Shown: piece after piece, positions 21,992 through 34,227 of the stretch
How the letters are laid out: the number at the start of each line of letters is the position of its first letter
Position numbering within the stretch: the stretch's first letter is position 1
From: Cryptomeria japonica
Taxonomy: Eukaryota; Streptophyta; Pinopsida; Cupressales; Cupressaceae
Length of the DNA: 64,000 bases
Reading direction: 5' to 3'
Assembly (NCBI RefSeq): GCF_030272615.1
Contig: NC_081414.1
Location: forward strand, 335,031,427-335,095,426
The notes under the pieces: model-generated
Seen by the model: the letters and a program-made list of their open reading frames with translations, nothing else
What the model was told of the DNA's origin: nothing
Database searches by the model: none
Program-made: the position numbers and the translations under genes

Positions 21992-23322
21992 CTTTTTTTT
22001 TATTTCGAGTTTATTTAAAAATATAAGAGATATATGTATATATATATGTGTGTGTGTGTGTGTGTACAAAAAGAATATTATTATAAAAATGAGAATATGA
22101 ATTTAATCACAGGGATGAAATAAAATAGAGAAATTTGTTTCAGCAATATACAGATAACTAAATTATCACAAAGATAGGTAAATGCTTAATTTTTGATCTC
22201 ACAGTGAGCATATCCAACAATTTTGCCCTTATGTTGAGATAAAACTTCCTTTGAGAGATTTTCAGGAAAGAAAAAAAAAAAATTCACAGATGGAGATTTC
22301 TAGAATAAATAAATAACAGAACAATAATGAGAAGATTTCATACTTGATATACTATTTCTCATAGTGAGATTCCTAAATACAAATGAGAAAAAAAATTACT
22401 TACAGAGATAGAAAAAAAATTGAGTTTTTCAAAAAAATAAATAGAGATGTTGAAAAGCATGATTTATCTTCTTCTTCTTTTTTATTCAAGATCTTCTCTA
22501 GATTTCATAGAAAAAAACAGAAAAATTGATTTCTTTCTTTTAAATAGATCAAATAAATAGATTAACAATTAAAGAGAAATCTACATTTGTATTTTAAAAG
22601 AAAAGAAATTTTTATCACTGCATTTCTTTATGAAAAGAAAAAAAATAGATTTCCTTTCTATCTAACAATTAAGAAATGATTTCTTTCAGAAAGCTATATT
22701 CAACTAAAGAATTTTAGGATGAGATATTTCCTTTTGAAAATAAAAAGAATTTACATAAGAAATTAACAAATGCAAAGAGAGAACCTGGAGAAGCCTTTTG
22801 ATGTTGAATACTCTCCAAATCCTCAAGCCTAGCCTTCCTTGATCCTTCCTTGCAAGCTTGGAAAAAATTCTTCAAAACAACCTTAACTATTCTCCAAATG
22901 AAAATATGACTACTAAAAACAAACTTATTTGAGAAAAACTTTCTTCAAAGAATAAGCAACTCCCTTTTTTGAAAACTTGCATACAATATATAGGAAAAAT
23001 CCCTTAATTCCACTATCTAGAGAAATTAATCAAGAATGAAATTCTTTTCCAATATTGGACCCATGCAAAATTGATTAATATCTTAGTGGGGGAGTTACAT
23101 GCAAGGTATTGAAGATTCCTCTAGAAGCTTCCAATTCCGCCTACAACATGTGCCATAATTGGGAATAAAAATAAATAATGTCTTTTGAATTATATTCTCC
23201 AAGTGTGTATGTGGGTCCATTATTTATTCTTTTATAATATCCATTCAATTGTTTTCAATAGCTCAACCAAAAATATAATAGAATTGTATCAAATCAAAAA
23301 GTGATAAAGGAGGGTTGTGACA

Positions 23323-23339
23323 TCCTCCCCCCCTTAATT
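23323..23339 (-). other. Polypurine tract
   Basis: On the minus strand AATTAAGGGGGGGAGGA lies directly before the LTR start TGTCACAACC. This is the plus-strand primer position of an LTR retrotransposon and confirms the minus orientation. Confidence 0.85.
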
Positions 23340-23400
23340 TGTGCATCGTCCCGATGTACTTATTGAGTGTATCCAAAAGAGTGTATAGTTCATGATTAGT

Positions 23401-24842
23401 TTAAAACAAAAAAGGAAACAACTGTTGAATTTCCCTAGTGTCTTCCCACGTGGCATTCTTTTCATCATACTGATTCCATTGTACTTTGCATTGATCAACT
23501 TCTTTGTTGCGCAATTGGCATTGGCGCATGTCCAAGATTCTGAATGGCTCTATCATTATTCCTCCCATTTCCTGGACCTGTAAAGCATCCCAATTCAAAA
23601 TATGTTTCTCATCAGGTACATACTTTTTAAGAAGAGATACATGGAAGACATCATGGATTCGGCTCAACTGGGGAGGTAAGGCCAACTAGTATGCAACTAG
23701 ATTAATCCTTTCCAGTATTTCAAAAGGTCCAACATAACGAGGTGCAAGCTTGGTCTTTTTCCCAAACCTTATGGAACTCTTGTGTGGCCTAACCCTTAGG
23801 AAGACTTTCTCTCCCACCTCAAACTCCCTTGGTGTCTTGTTCTTGTCTGCATAACTTTTCTGCCTATCTGAGGGTTCCTTCAATCTTTGCCTAATTTCCT
23901 TAGTTTTCCTTTCCATTTCCTTCAACATATCTAGTCCAACAATTACTCTATCTTCAAGACTATCCCAACTCAAAGGTGTTCGACATGGCCTACCATACAA
24001 TGCTTCGAAAGGTGCCATTCCCAAAGATGTTTGATATGTATTATTGTAAGAAAACTCTACCAGAGGTAGGTAATCTTCCCATTTCTTCTATTGGTCCATG
24101 CAGTACATGCGAAGTAGGTCTTCCAAACCCTGATTTGTCCTCTCTGTTTGACCATCAATTTCAGGATGGTATGCAGTACTAAAATTTAGTTGAGTTCCCA
24201 GAGCTGATTGAAGAGTTGTCCAAAACCTTGAAGTGAATCTAGCATCTCTATCTGATATGATTTTCTTTGGCATTCCATGCAACCTAAATATTTCCTTAAC
24301 AAAGTGCCTTGCCAAGGTAGGTGCATCATCCATCAGATTCCCTGGTATAAAGTGTGCCACCCTAGTGAGTTTGTCAATTACCACCATTATTGTATTATGC
24401 CTAGAAGGTGACATGGGCAACCCTTGCACAAAGTCTATGCTAATAACTTGCCACTTGTGTTGAGGTACATCATGTAATTGTAATAATCCAGCTGGATGTT
24501 TATGTTCTGCCTTTACTCTTTGACACTCCAAACATTTAGCCACATACTTGACTATGTCGTTCTTCATTCCTTGCCAAAAGTATACCTTCTTTAGGTCTGC
24601 ATAAAGTTTGTTAACCCCTGGGTGCCCCGAGTAAGGGGCATTATGAGCCTCTGACAAGACTACTTTCCTTAAGTCTCTTGAATTAGGAATATAGATTCTA
24701 TTATTGTATTTGAGCAACCCATCTTCATCTAATGTATACCCTTCAACCTTAGGATCGGTTGGATCATATTCTAAAGTCAAATTGACTTGCTCATACCATG
24801 GGTCATGTCCCTGCTCATCCATTACTTGCCTTTTGAAAGAAG
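23401..24842 (-). pseudogene. gypsy integrase with C-terminal chromodomain
   Basis: Integrase would insert the cDNA into host DNA. The zinc-binding HHCC region (H-N-A-P-Y-S-G-H, then C-L-E-C) opens the 24088-24822 frame. The catalytic D-D-E residues are all visible in SIDFVQGLP, ISDRDARF and DGQTERTNQ. After a stop the C-terminal part continues (23686-24024) with ALYGRPCRTPLSW, the YADKNKTPREFEVGEKVFL block and RYVGPFEI. After another stop, 23401-23685 has FHVSLLKKYVPD and a chromodomain-like VQWNQYDEKNATWEDT. The domains are well kept but at least two stops break the chain. Confidence 0.92.
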
Positions 24843-24843
24843 T

Positions 24844-25338
24844 TTAGAATGTTGCTATAGTCATCAAGTGTCTCCTCCTACTTAAAGCATCTGCCACCCT
24901 ATTTTCCTTCCCCTTAATATATTCAATTTCAAAATCATATTCACTTAGAAACTCTAACCACCTTCTTTGTCTAGCATTTAAGTGGGGTTGGGTAAAGATG
25001 TACTTTAGCCCTTGGTTATCTGACTTTAACTCAAAGGGCTTCCCTAGTAAGAAGTCTCTCCATTTCTGTAGGGCATGCACAATCGCTGCTAACTCTAAGT
25101 TGTGGGGTGCATAATTAACTTCATGAGTCTTCAACTTCCTAGATTCGTAAGCTACTACCCCTTCATCTTGGACAAGTACTCCTCCTAAACCTTCGATAGA
25201 AGCGTCGGTTTCAACTGTGAAGTGTCCATTCGGATCTGGTACTTTTAAAATGGGTGTTGAAGTTAGTTTCCCCTTCAAAATTTGGAATGCCTTATCACTT
25301 TGTTCTACCCACGCAAACCTTTTACCCTTCCTCTGTAA
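24844..25338 (-). pseudogene. gypsy RNase H
   Basis: A 144-codon frame holds gypsy RNase H, which removes RNA from the RNA:DNA hybrid. Catalytic acidic residues are visible: Asp in VETDASIEGLGG, Glu in NLELAAIVHAL, Asp in LKSDNQGLKY, Asp in ENRVADALSR. The ending VADALSRR is typical of the link to integrase. Stops separate it from RT (near 25339) and integrase (near 24842). The catalytic set looks complete despite this. Confidence 0.92.
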
Positions 25339-26320
25339 TTAGGTGATGGGGTTTGCTATCTTAGAGAATCCTTCCACAAACCTCCTATAGTACCCTGCTA
25401 GCCCCATAAAGCTTCTTACCTCTGAAACATTTTTAGGGATCGACCATTCTACTATTGCCTTTATCTTGTCTGGATCAACTGCTATTCCTTCCTTTGATAT
25501 TATATGCTCAAGGTAGTGAATCTTTTCCTCGAAGAAGGCACATTTTGACAGTTTCCCATATAACTTATGTTCCCTCAACCTTTGCAAAACAATTTGTAGG
25601 TGTACTAAATGTTCCTCCTCATTCCTAGAGTAAATCAATATGTCATCCAGAAATACCAAAACAAATTTGTCCAAACAGTCATGGAGTACACTATTCATTA
25701 GGTTCATAAATGCAGTTGGGGCATTGGTTACACCAAAAGGAACTATTGTGAATTCATAATGCCCATATATAGTCCTGAAAGTTATCTTCGGAATGTCCTC
25801 CTCCTTAATTTCGAGTTGATGATATCCTGATCGAAGGTCTATCTTCGAGAAAACTGCTTCTCCTTTCATTTGGTCAAAAAGATCCTCTATTCGAGGTAAG
25901 GGATACCTATTCTTTATTGTGACCTTATTCAACATCCTATAGTCGATGCATAGTCTTAAGGTTCCATCATTCTTCTTAACGAATAAGACCGGTGCGCCCC
26001 ATGGTGACACACTTGGCCTTATTAATCCCTTAGCTAAGAGTTCCTCTAATTGCATTTTGAGCTCTTGTAATTCAGTTGTGTTCATTCGGTAAGGTGCCCT
26101 TGATACTGGTTCAACTCCCGATAGTAAGTCGATAAAAAAGTCAAACTTCCTTTTAGGGGGTAAGTCAGGTAATTCTTCTGGAAATACATCCTTGAATTCT
26201 TTTAAGAAAGGGGTATTTTCAAAGGTTGGGGTATTTTCCTATTTTCCTTCATCAATTTCAACCATATAGATTAGGCCTCCTCTTCTTCTTTCCTTCTTTA
26301 ATTGCATGGCTAATATGGTT
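25339..26320 (-). pseudogene. gypsy reverse transcriptase
   Basis: The leader (upstream of 26085) reads [18 protein letters not shown] and PVSRAPYRM, as in gypsy pol. RT follows: [70 protein letters not shown], the catalytic [12 protein letters not shown], and [20 protein letters not shown]. The motif set is complete across 248 codons. A stop in the leader (near 26240) and one at the end disrupt the polyprotein. Confidence 0.94.
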
Positions 26321-26740
26321 TCTATATTAATGGGATTAAACTTTCCTTGGATTTTGACCCTTTTTCCCCCCCATCATCCAAACATTCAACAACTTTGTTA
26401 TAGCAATCTACATTAGCTTGATGATCCGTTAACCAACTCATTCCAATAATTACATCATATAATCCTAGGGGTGTCGCATAGAGATCTACCCTTGTTTCAA
26501 ACTCAAGAAATTGTACCCTTGCCCTCCGCAAACATTTAGTTACTTCCCTAGTTGCCTTATCCCCATATTGAACCGTCCATGATGACTCCATTTGATTAAC
26601 TTTTAACGCATATTTGCTTACTAATTCAGGTGAGATGAAACATTCAGATGACCTAGTGTCAACTAGAATTGAAATTGGTTGTTCAAATAGTATACCTGCA
26701 GTTTCCACAGGAACATTCTGGAATCTTGCTCTTCGGTTCC
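26321..26740 (-). pseudogene. gypsy aspartic protease
   Basis: Within the frame 26322-26909, ISILVDTRSSECFIS is the retropepsin active site, normally D-T-G-S-S; the Gly is replaced by Arg, which should inactivate it. The later DVIIGMSWLTDHQANVDC block is the usual flank of the second half of the fold. Normally this protease would process the Gag-Pol polyprotein. Confidence 0.88.
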
Positions 26741-28011
26741 TATATGTTGCACGAATCCTTTGTTGGGGCCATTGTTGTGGTTGATTGGCCCTAATTTGAC
26801 CTTGCATCCTAGGACATTCTCTAGCAAAATGGTTTCCCCCACACATAAACACATCCACCTGGAGGACCCCTCCTGCCTTGATTCCTAGGGGGATCATTCC
26901 TTGTTTCATTGGCCCTAGGTGGATAAGTTATCATGTTCTGCTGGTCATTCCTATTATAGTTGCATTTGTTATTGTTGCCCATGTTATTATTATTATTTCC
27001 ATTCCTCTAATATTGCTTAGGGGGTGGCCTTCTTTCGGAAGAATTATTCCTTTGACTTTTGTTGAAGTTAGTGTTCCCCTTGAATTCCTGCTTCCTTTTA
27101 AAAGAGTGGTTCCCATTATAGTTTTGCCTTGCTGTTGTTAGGGTTTGAATCTTCCTCTATTGCCTTAGGGACTTTTCACGTACTTCATTCATGTTTTTGG
27201 GTCCATGCATGTCAACCTCTACCCCTATGTTGGTATTTAGTCCCAAAATGAACTTCCTCGCTTGGCCTTCTTCATCTTTCTAGTACATAGGTACGTACTT
27301 AAGCAATTTGGCAAACTTATCCCAATATTGTTGGACTAATAGGGGCCCTTGATGTAGATTATGGAACTCCGTCACCTTCTCATCGAAGAACAATTGAGGG
27401 AGCCACCTTTTATGGAAATGGTGAACAAATTGATCCCATGTGATCATATCCCTGCTATACCCATTTTGCTCCTTGGTGTTGGTCCACCAACTAGCTGCCT
27501 CCCCTATGAGTTGATAGGAACCCCATAAGGCCTTGATTGTTTTGCTAAAATCTCTGAGTTCAAAAGACTTCTCCATTTCATTTAACCAATTCTCGGCTCC
27601 TTCACCAATTTGCCTCCCATCAAACTTAGGAGGGGTGATTTTTTTCAAATCCTTGGAGAGTTCCAATATGTTATTTTCCTTTCTATTATCCATCATATTC
27701 CCTTGATTGCTACCAGGGTTTCCATTTTCAGTACCACTTCGATTTTCAATGTCATTCTACCTTACCCTAAGGTCCTGCATTGATTGCTCTAGGAAGTTGA
27801 TTTTATCCCTTTGTTCGGTTAGAAGGTTGATTATAGCCTCGACCCCATCTTCGTTATTCCCTGGGTTATGTTGATCCCCTTCATGGTCTCCCTCGTGATT
27901 TTCTTCATGGTTTTCTTCATGATTTTCCTCATGGTTAGCTTCCATTTGTCTCCTAGTGGTAGTACGTCTTCCATTACCCCTTCCCCTTCCTCTTCCCCTT
28001 CCTCTAACCAT
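26741..28011 (-). pseudogene. gypsy gag (capsid and zinc knuckle)
   Basis: The start at 28011 gives a basic leader MVRGRGRGRGRGNGRRTTTR, then an acidic NHEE repeat (15-bp tandem repeat near 27865-27940). After a stop, 27280-27696 carries the capsid domain: LNEMEKSFELRDFS, GEAASWWTNTKEQ, WDQFVHHFHKRWLP. Sequence continues past another stop as KFILGLNTNIGVEVDMHGP. The zinc knuckle MCGGNHFARECP lies near 26820, with the first Cys replaced by Val in the open frame and a frameshift nearby. At least three stops interrupt it. Confidence 0.88.
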
Positions 28012-28143
28012 TCTAGGGTTTTACCTGAAAATTAAATTATGTAGTTAGTTCTTGATAGATTTTATAATTTAATCTCTACCATTGCAAAACATTCCCTTAG
28101 TTGTGTAAATTGAAGTGAGCACAAGGCCTAGATTTGAACCTTT

Positions 28144-28155
28144 GCTCTGATACCA
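28144..28155 (-). other. Primer binding site (tRNA-iMet type)
   Basis: The minus strand reads TGGTATCAGAGC, the exact initiator-Met primer binding site, two bases inside the LTR end ...TTACA. It fixes the LTR boundary at 28158. Confidence 0.92.
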
Positions 28156-28157
28156 CA

Positions 28158-30338
28158 TGTAATAACCCACCTTGCTTAACTCGACAAAATTTGACCATTC
28201 TTTTTTTTTTGTTTGTTTAATTTAATCATTTGTGTTTGATTCAATCGCATACTCTAAGCATCCATCCATTAGGATTAGGCATTCATCCATCTGGGATGAG
28301 CATCTAACCATACGAGTTAGGCATCTATCCATACGAAGTAGGGGATTTCATCTATCCAATACGGGATAGGCATCTACCCATACGGAGTAGGCATCTATCC
28401 AATTGGGATAGGAGGTGCTATGGCCAGAGACTTAGACTCACCGAGACCATTCAGGTCATGAGTCACTCGCTAAGTACTACACTCTTCTAATAGGAGTGCA
28501 CCGAGGTCGCCGTCCTTAGGAGAAATCAAAATAACACAATACAAGCTTGAATTCCACCTCGAAATTTGGCTTAAAGCCTCGAGAAGTCAAGCCAATCCAT
28601 ACGAGATTCCTTCCGAGTATGCATTGAATTACTTTTTCCTTTTTCTTATACTTATCTTCCAAGTTAGGATTCTACTCAATCCTTCTTCTTACCAAACCTA
28701 GACCCCATCCACGAATGCTTGAGTACTAGGGACAACTCCATCCCAAGACTGCCTACATACCTGTTTCAGCACGGGATCAAGGCATAAAGTATGTAGTTAT
28801 ATTTTCTACTCTATGGTTTGATGTAAACTGATTAGTGGGTATGCAACCCTTTCTAGGGTCAATGTCCAAGACAGTTTCTTTGCGGTTGCTACCCACGGTG
28901 GTAGCACTTAAGTAAAGGCTCAAGATGGCTTATTGCTTGTGGCCTAAAACAACTAGCTCCTAATACCTATCATAAGCATCACCCTTGACCCAATTGTCAA
29001 TGTCAACAATTCTTTGAGATTAAATCGATTTCATAAAAGCATTTCACTCAATCATCCCTATACGGGTTTACTATGGTTTAACTCAATGGATGAAAGATCA
29101 TTTTAGGATTATCTTATTAGATTATCAATCCAAGGGGGATTACCCGCCCCTTGGATTTTAACTTCCAAGTGTCCCTTATTAACTCCCCAATGATTTATAG
29201 GGACGATGCCACATACGTCGTTGATGCATCTTTATTAGGCATTAAGTGTAGTAGTTCAACACAATGACATTACCCGTAAGCGTGACCCAGAGGCACCATA
29301 AATACCGAACGCTGCTAGGTTTTGGTTTTCCAACTTCCTTTATTTAGTTTTCTAACTAAGAAGCTATGAAAAACACCATGCTTGAAAATAATTATGAATT
29401 GAACGTGTATAATTAGACATTGCAAAGCTTAATTAATTGAAACAGCTACTTGATGAACCACGTGGGATAAAAACCGCAACTAAATTAATTAATATTCAAA
29501 ACTTGAAATATAACTTGCATAATAATGATAATTATGAAACTTGCATATTAATAATTAAATGTGTGACTTGCATGAAGATGAAGAAAATGTAACTTTGTCA
29601 TCAATAAATGCAAATAAAGTATAAGTAATTCGCATGAAACAAGGATAGTGTAAGTTACATGCAAGTTTAAGCAATGTGTTTATTTCTACCATGAGAATAA
29701 TCACTTATAGAGTCACTAGTTCAAAAATAGTAATCAGTTTAGACATTAGACAAATTTTGGACTAATCATAATGATATGAATTTAATTGTTTTTAATGAGT
29801 CTAAAATGCCAACTAAGTAACCCAATAAATCTCAATTAGCTTGAAAGATTCCAATTATATAACTAAATTTACAATCACGAATTTACTATACCATGATCCC
29901 AATTATTTATAAATTTTCTAAGTTTAGTTTACTAACTTTAAAATTCATACTAAAGAAAATAATAATAATTCCTAATTTGCAAATTCTATATATATATATA
30001 TATATATATAAAAGAAAAAATCTAAAAATAATAAAAAAATATATAAGCGAACTTGTTTTAAAAGTTAATGGGAAAATTAATGGGGGGTGGGGGCCACGGG
30101 TCCCATCACCCCTGCGGGCCTACAGGTGTAGGCCCGCAAGGATGAGGGGACACCATGGGCCCCTCCACTCCCCCTGCGGCTACTGTCATAACAGGCAGGG
30201 GAAGTGGAGGGTACCACTTCTTATATTAACCGCCTCCCCCTGCACGCCACCCGATACTTATTTGAAATAAATTTCGAAGACCACTTTTTTTTTAAATAAT
30301 CACTTTGCAATATTTTATATATTCATTATTGTTTTGGT

Positions 30339-30376
<38 letters not shown>

Positions 30377-30544
30377 AAAAGAATATTATTATAAAAATGA
30401 GAATATGAATTTAATCACAGGGATGAAATAAAATAGAGAAATCTGTTTCAGCAATATACAGATAACTAAATTATTTTCAATAACTCAACCAAAAATATAA
30501 TAGAATTGTATCAAATCAAAAAGTGATAAAGGAGGGTTGTGGCA
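28158..30544 (-). repeat. 5' LTR of the chromovirus element
   Basis: On the plus strand it runs from TGTAATAACCCACC next to the PBS to GGTTGTGGCA at 30544, followed by TCATG as possible target duplication. At 2387 bp it is longer at its PBS side than the other LTR but has lost about 1.09 kb internally. The junction near 30470 reads AATTATTTTCAATA, with TTTT shared by both deletion ends. Confidence 0.92.
28250..28425 (+). repeat. Minisatellite of 20-25-bp units in the LTR
   Basis: Seven or so imperfect units resemble GGCATCTATCCATACGGGAT: CATCCATCCATTAGGATTAG, CATTCATCCATCTGGGATGA, CATCTAACCATACGAGTTAG, CATCTATCCATACGAAGTAG and so on. The block belongs to the 914 bp missing from the left LTR. 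Confidence 0.85.
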
Positions 30545-32575
30545 TCATGTCACTTTGACATACAATGAGATCTAAAAGTACCAGAAGAGTACTAAGCTCC
30601 TAATTTGAAAGTTACCTTTCCAAAGGCTTGTGAAAAAAATTGCTTAGAACTTCAAGGTAATTATTAGGATTTTGTTAAATTATTAGGATTTTGTTAAAGA
30701 CATTTTGAGGGTTCAAATTAATACCTTAACTAATTTTGTAGAAGAATTAGTTTGCAAATCACTTATCCAAGTCTCCTTGATAGTCAATATAGGGATGTAA
30801 TAGTCTCAAATCTATGCAATAGTGATGACAATGTTTCATTGATATTAGTCATGGGTTTTCTTCAAATTCCAAATGCTCGATATAAATTATGCATCTTTTT
30901 CCATTTACTTTTTAACATAGTTTTAAGCAACTTATGTAAATGTGTTGATTGAATTTCCAATAAAATAATAATTTAGTTATGTTCAATCTTTTGACAAGTG
31001 ATTGTGGCGACGTGGTTGACAATAAATCCTTTTCATTGTATTGTATTGCAAATGGACCTATGTTTCCAAAGCCATGTTGTCCTTGCATTCCAAGAAGTTG
31101 TAGAGGCTTATCTTGTGGGCTTATTTGAAGACACCAATTTGTGTATGATTCATGTTAAGAGGGTCACAATAATGCCCAAGGATATCCATCTTGATAGGTG
31201 AATTCATGGTGAAAGGTATTAGGCTTGATCTTTTGTTGGGAATAAATCTGTCAAATCTGCATTTTATTCGGGGGATTTGTAACCTATATATGGTCTTTTG
31301 CTTTTAAGATCCTTTTTGTTTTGGGAAGAATACTCCTAAGTGTTAGATTATTAATGCCTGCACTATAAAGATTTCAATGACTTGGGGATGATAATTAATT
31401 TCATTGAAAGTACTAATTACTTTATAAACTAGACAAATTTAGTGTTTTGTTGTTTAACATGCTAACTTTTAATGCATTTTTGAGATGCCACTAATTGTCA
31501 ATTGGATTTATAATTATTAGGGAAGAAGCACAAATATCTCATATTTATGTGGACTTGTTTTGAATTAGAGTATCTATCTAATTTTGCGGCTACTAATTTT
31601 ATTATTGCAAGTAAATTTAGCTAGTTTCAAATTCAACAATCTAGAAACTTCTAAGGATACTCGTACATCTTCAAATGGTAATTAAGCATAATGAAATGGA
31701 TGTTTTTAGTAACATTCAATGAATCATACAGATATATGAGTCTCAATTATAAATATTTAAATATGAATGTTTTGAAGAGGGATTCAAATTAAAATTATAA
31801 ACAATTTGAAGAGGTGGATTGAAATGAAAGGGGATGGATTTAATAACACCCCTATTTTTCTCTATTTGTAATGGATGTCTGGAGGGTAGTAGAAGTATAT
31901 TGGTAGCAAAATATGCATAGGGGTGGTATGGTAGATAGTAGACATGTTAGCATAAATTAGATAGACTTGTATGGACGAGTTTATTAGCATAGTCAGGGTG
32001 CATCTCTAGGGTCTATGGTGCAATTGGCAGACTTTTCAAAATTTTGTTACTGTATCTATCATGCTTCAAAATTTTAATAAAATATACCTATTACTAATTA
32101 AAAGAAAAAGAAAAAACATCCTTGTTTTACTCGTGAGATTGTATAGCTAAATTCATATTTCTGACTGCACCCTAGGTAGTTATATTCACTCTAGTTATTC
32201 AATCCCTAACCTTATTTGAGAGTCAAACCTTGAGTGTAAAAATTCAATTTCTAGGTTAGAAGAATTTTGTCCACCAACTTTAAATGATCATATTTTCTAA
32301 TAGGTGAAACCCACTTCTCCTAACCAAAAATAAGTACATATATAACCTATCTTCTTAACATTGCCTAAATATATATCTTTAATTTGTTTCTTTAAGATAT
32401 AAATTAAAATATAATTCAATATGAAATATAAAAGTCTGATAAAATTGTACCTCTTCATAGAGAGCAAGTTTTTCTTTATGTTTATTAGGGAGTATAGAGT
32501 GGTAAGCTTAAAGTTTTTGCTAGTAAGATATTACAATACAAAGTCTCTCCTCGTTAACACTCTAAATATAGAAAT
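30545..32575. other. AT-rich stretch without recognisable gene
   Basis: Nothing convincing was found on either strand. A tail of the form AATTTTAATAAAATATACC followed by an A-rich run near 32070-32115 could be the 3' end of an old LINE, but no coding part was seen in front of it. Confidence 0.4.
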
Positions 32576-32788
32576 TGTAGAGATCTAAAACTAATTAAAT
32601 CAAACATTTAATTAATTTAGCCTTCCTACATAATTTAATTATGCTTATTCTTATTCTTCTTAAAATTAATTAAATCAAATTTAATTAATATTATCATTAC
32701 TAGCCTAATAATTAATTTGACAACTTCCTTGGGTGAATCCGAATAAGGAAAGGCTGGTGAAGGAATGAGGTGTAAACCAAAGGAAGGA

Positions 32789-33211
32789 TGGATCAAAATA
32801 AATTTTGATGGGGCTTCGAGAGGTAATTTGGGCCCATCATGAATTGGATTTGTGGCACGAGACTGGTAAGGTAACATTTTGACATTTGGAGCACAACGGA
32901 TTGAGGATGGAATGAACAATATTGTGGAGGCAATGGCAGCTTCAAATGCAATTCAATTTGGAAAGAATTTGGGTTTTATTAAATTATATTTAGAAGGTGA
33001 TTCATTAATTATATTTAATGCAATCATTTCAGGGGGTTGTTAAGCATGGAATTTGAGTCGGGTGATCTTTGCTATTTGGGATGAGATGGCTTCGGTCTGA
33101 GAGTATCGAGTGGGACATGTAAGGCGATTGACGAATGAAGTTGCTGACACTTTGTCAAAATGGGTTGTTGGGTTTGATGGCATAGGCGAAGTACAAACTG
33201 GAGATTTTTGA
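32789..33211 (+). pseudogene. LINE C-terminal RNase H domain
   Basis: One frame runs 423 nt without frameshift: WIKINFDGASRGN, IGFVARDW, EAMAASNAIQFG, LYLEGDSLIIFNAIIS, YRVGHVRRLTNEVADTLSKW. This is the RVT_3/RNase H-like domain found at the C terminus of plant L1 elements. Catalytic acids (Asp in NFDG, Glu in VEAMAA, Asp in EGDS, Asp in VADTL) are present. Four in-frame stops make it dead. The small frame 33380-33595 downstream is not recognised. Confidence 0.82.
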
Positions 33212-34189
33212 ATCATTTCCATTGATGATTTTTGAGGGGGCTCTTGATTTCATTATTACGGCATTAATGAGGATGTAAGGAGAGTAATACTTTGATGTGA
33301 CCTTGCTTGTGTGGGTGGCAATGTATTGGCAACTTGGGGCGTTGTGTGTCATTCTCATCTTTGCCTATTATAATCTTGGGTGGTGGTCGTTATGGAGGCC
33401 AATTTTCCATTATACACAAATAAACCTCAAGCTGTTTTCTTTGGGGTTGCTTCGCCGCTCAGAATGAAGCGGATGTTCAAGCTGAAGGACAATGAATTTA
33501 TCAATACCATGGAGATGTTACTGGGGAAAGTATTTCTGGAAGCGAAACACAGGTTTCGCTTCAACATGGATGTGGTTACCATGGTGGTTGCCTAGGGTTT
33601 GGAATTATGAGACTCTACCAATAATGTATTAGTGGGTGGTTCGGTCTATTCTTGATGATGAGTGGCCAGTGGGTTTGGATTCGGTGCTTGAATGGGCAGC
33701 TCCAGGAGTGGGGTTTGATTTAAGCGAATTTTTTGAGGACCTGCAGATGATAGAGTTGTATGAGATTGTGCCTTTCATGTGATGGCCAATGGGTTTCAAC
33801 AGGGATGAAAGGCATGAAGAGACTTTAATTACCTAGGATTATCTATAGAACATTCTTCGACAGAGAGAGGAAGTTGTTGGTGGGGCATTGGTGGTGGTTG
33901 AGGGTGCTTGTAGTAACATTGAGGAGAGGTGAAGGAGGAGATGGGGAGGAAAAAGGGGAAGGATTCAGGGTGTGGGACGGGACCCTGGATAATTCCTATG
34001 GCAGTCGTTTTGCTTTCACTTTTGGACAAACTTTTTTGGTTATTGTGGTTTTACTGGTAATGGATGCTTGGTGCAGAGTTCATTTTTGGATATCCCTTGT
34101 AGAAACTTTGTATATTTGTAGTTGGTTTGTGGATATTTTCATTTTTGGATAGGGTAGGCTTTGTACGGTGCTAGTGCAGGGGATTATAA

Positions 34190-34191
34190 TA

Positions 34192-34225
<34 letters not shown>
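34190..34225 (+). repeat. (TAA)n microsatellite
   Basis: About 11 TAA units inside the 3' untranslated part of the LINE. Confidence 0.9.

Positions 34226-34227
<2 letters not shown>

Noticed and set aside
21918-22100. Cys-Val repeat frame
   Set aside because: Pure product of the TG microsatellite.
28250-28425. CRISPR-like array
   Set aside because: Units are contiguous and imperfect with no spacers, in a plant retrotransposon LTR; a minisatellite.
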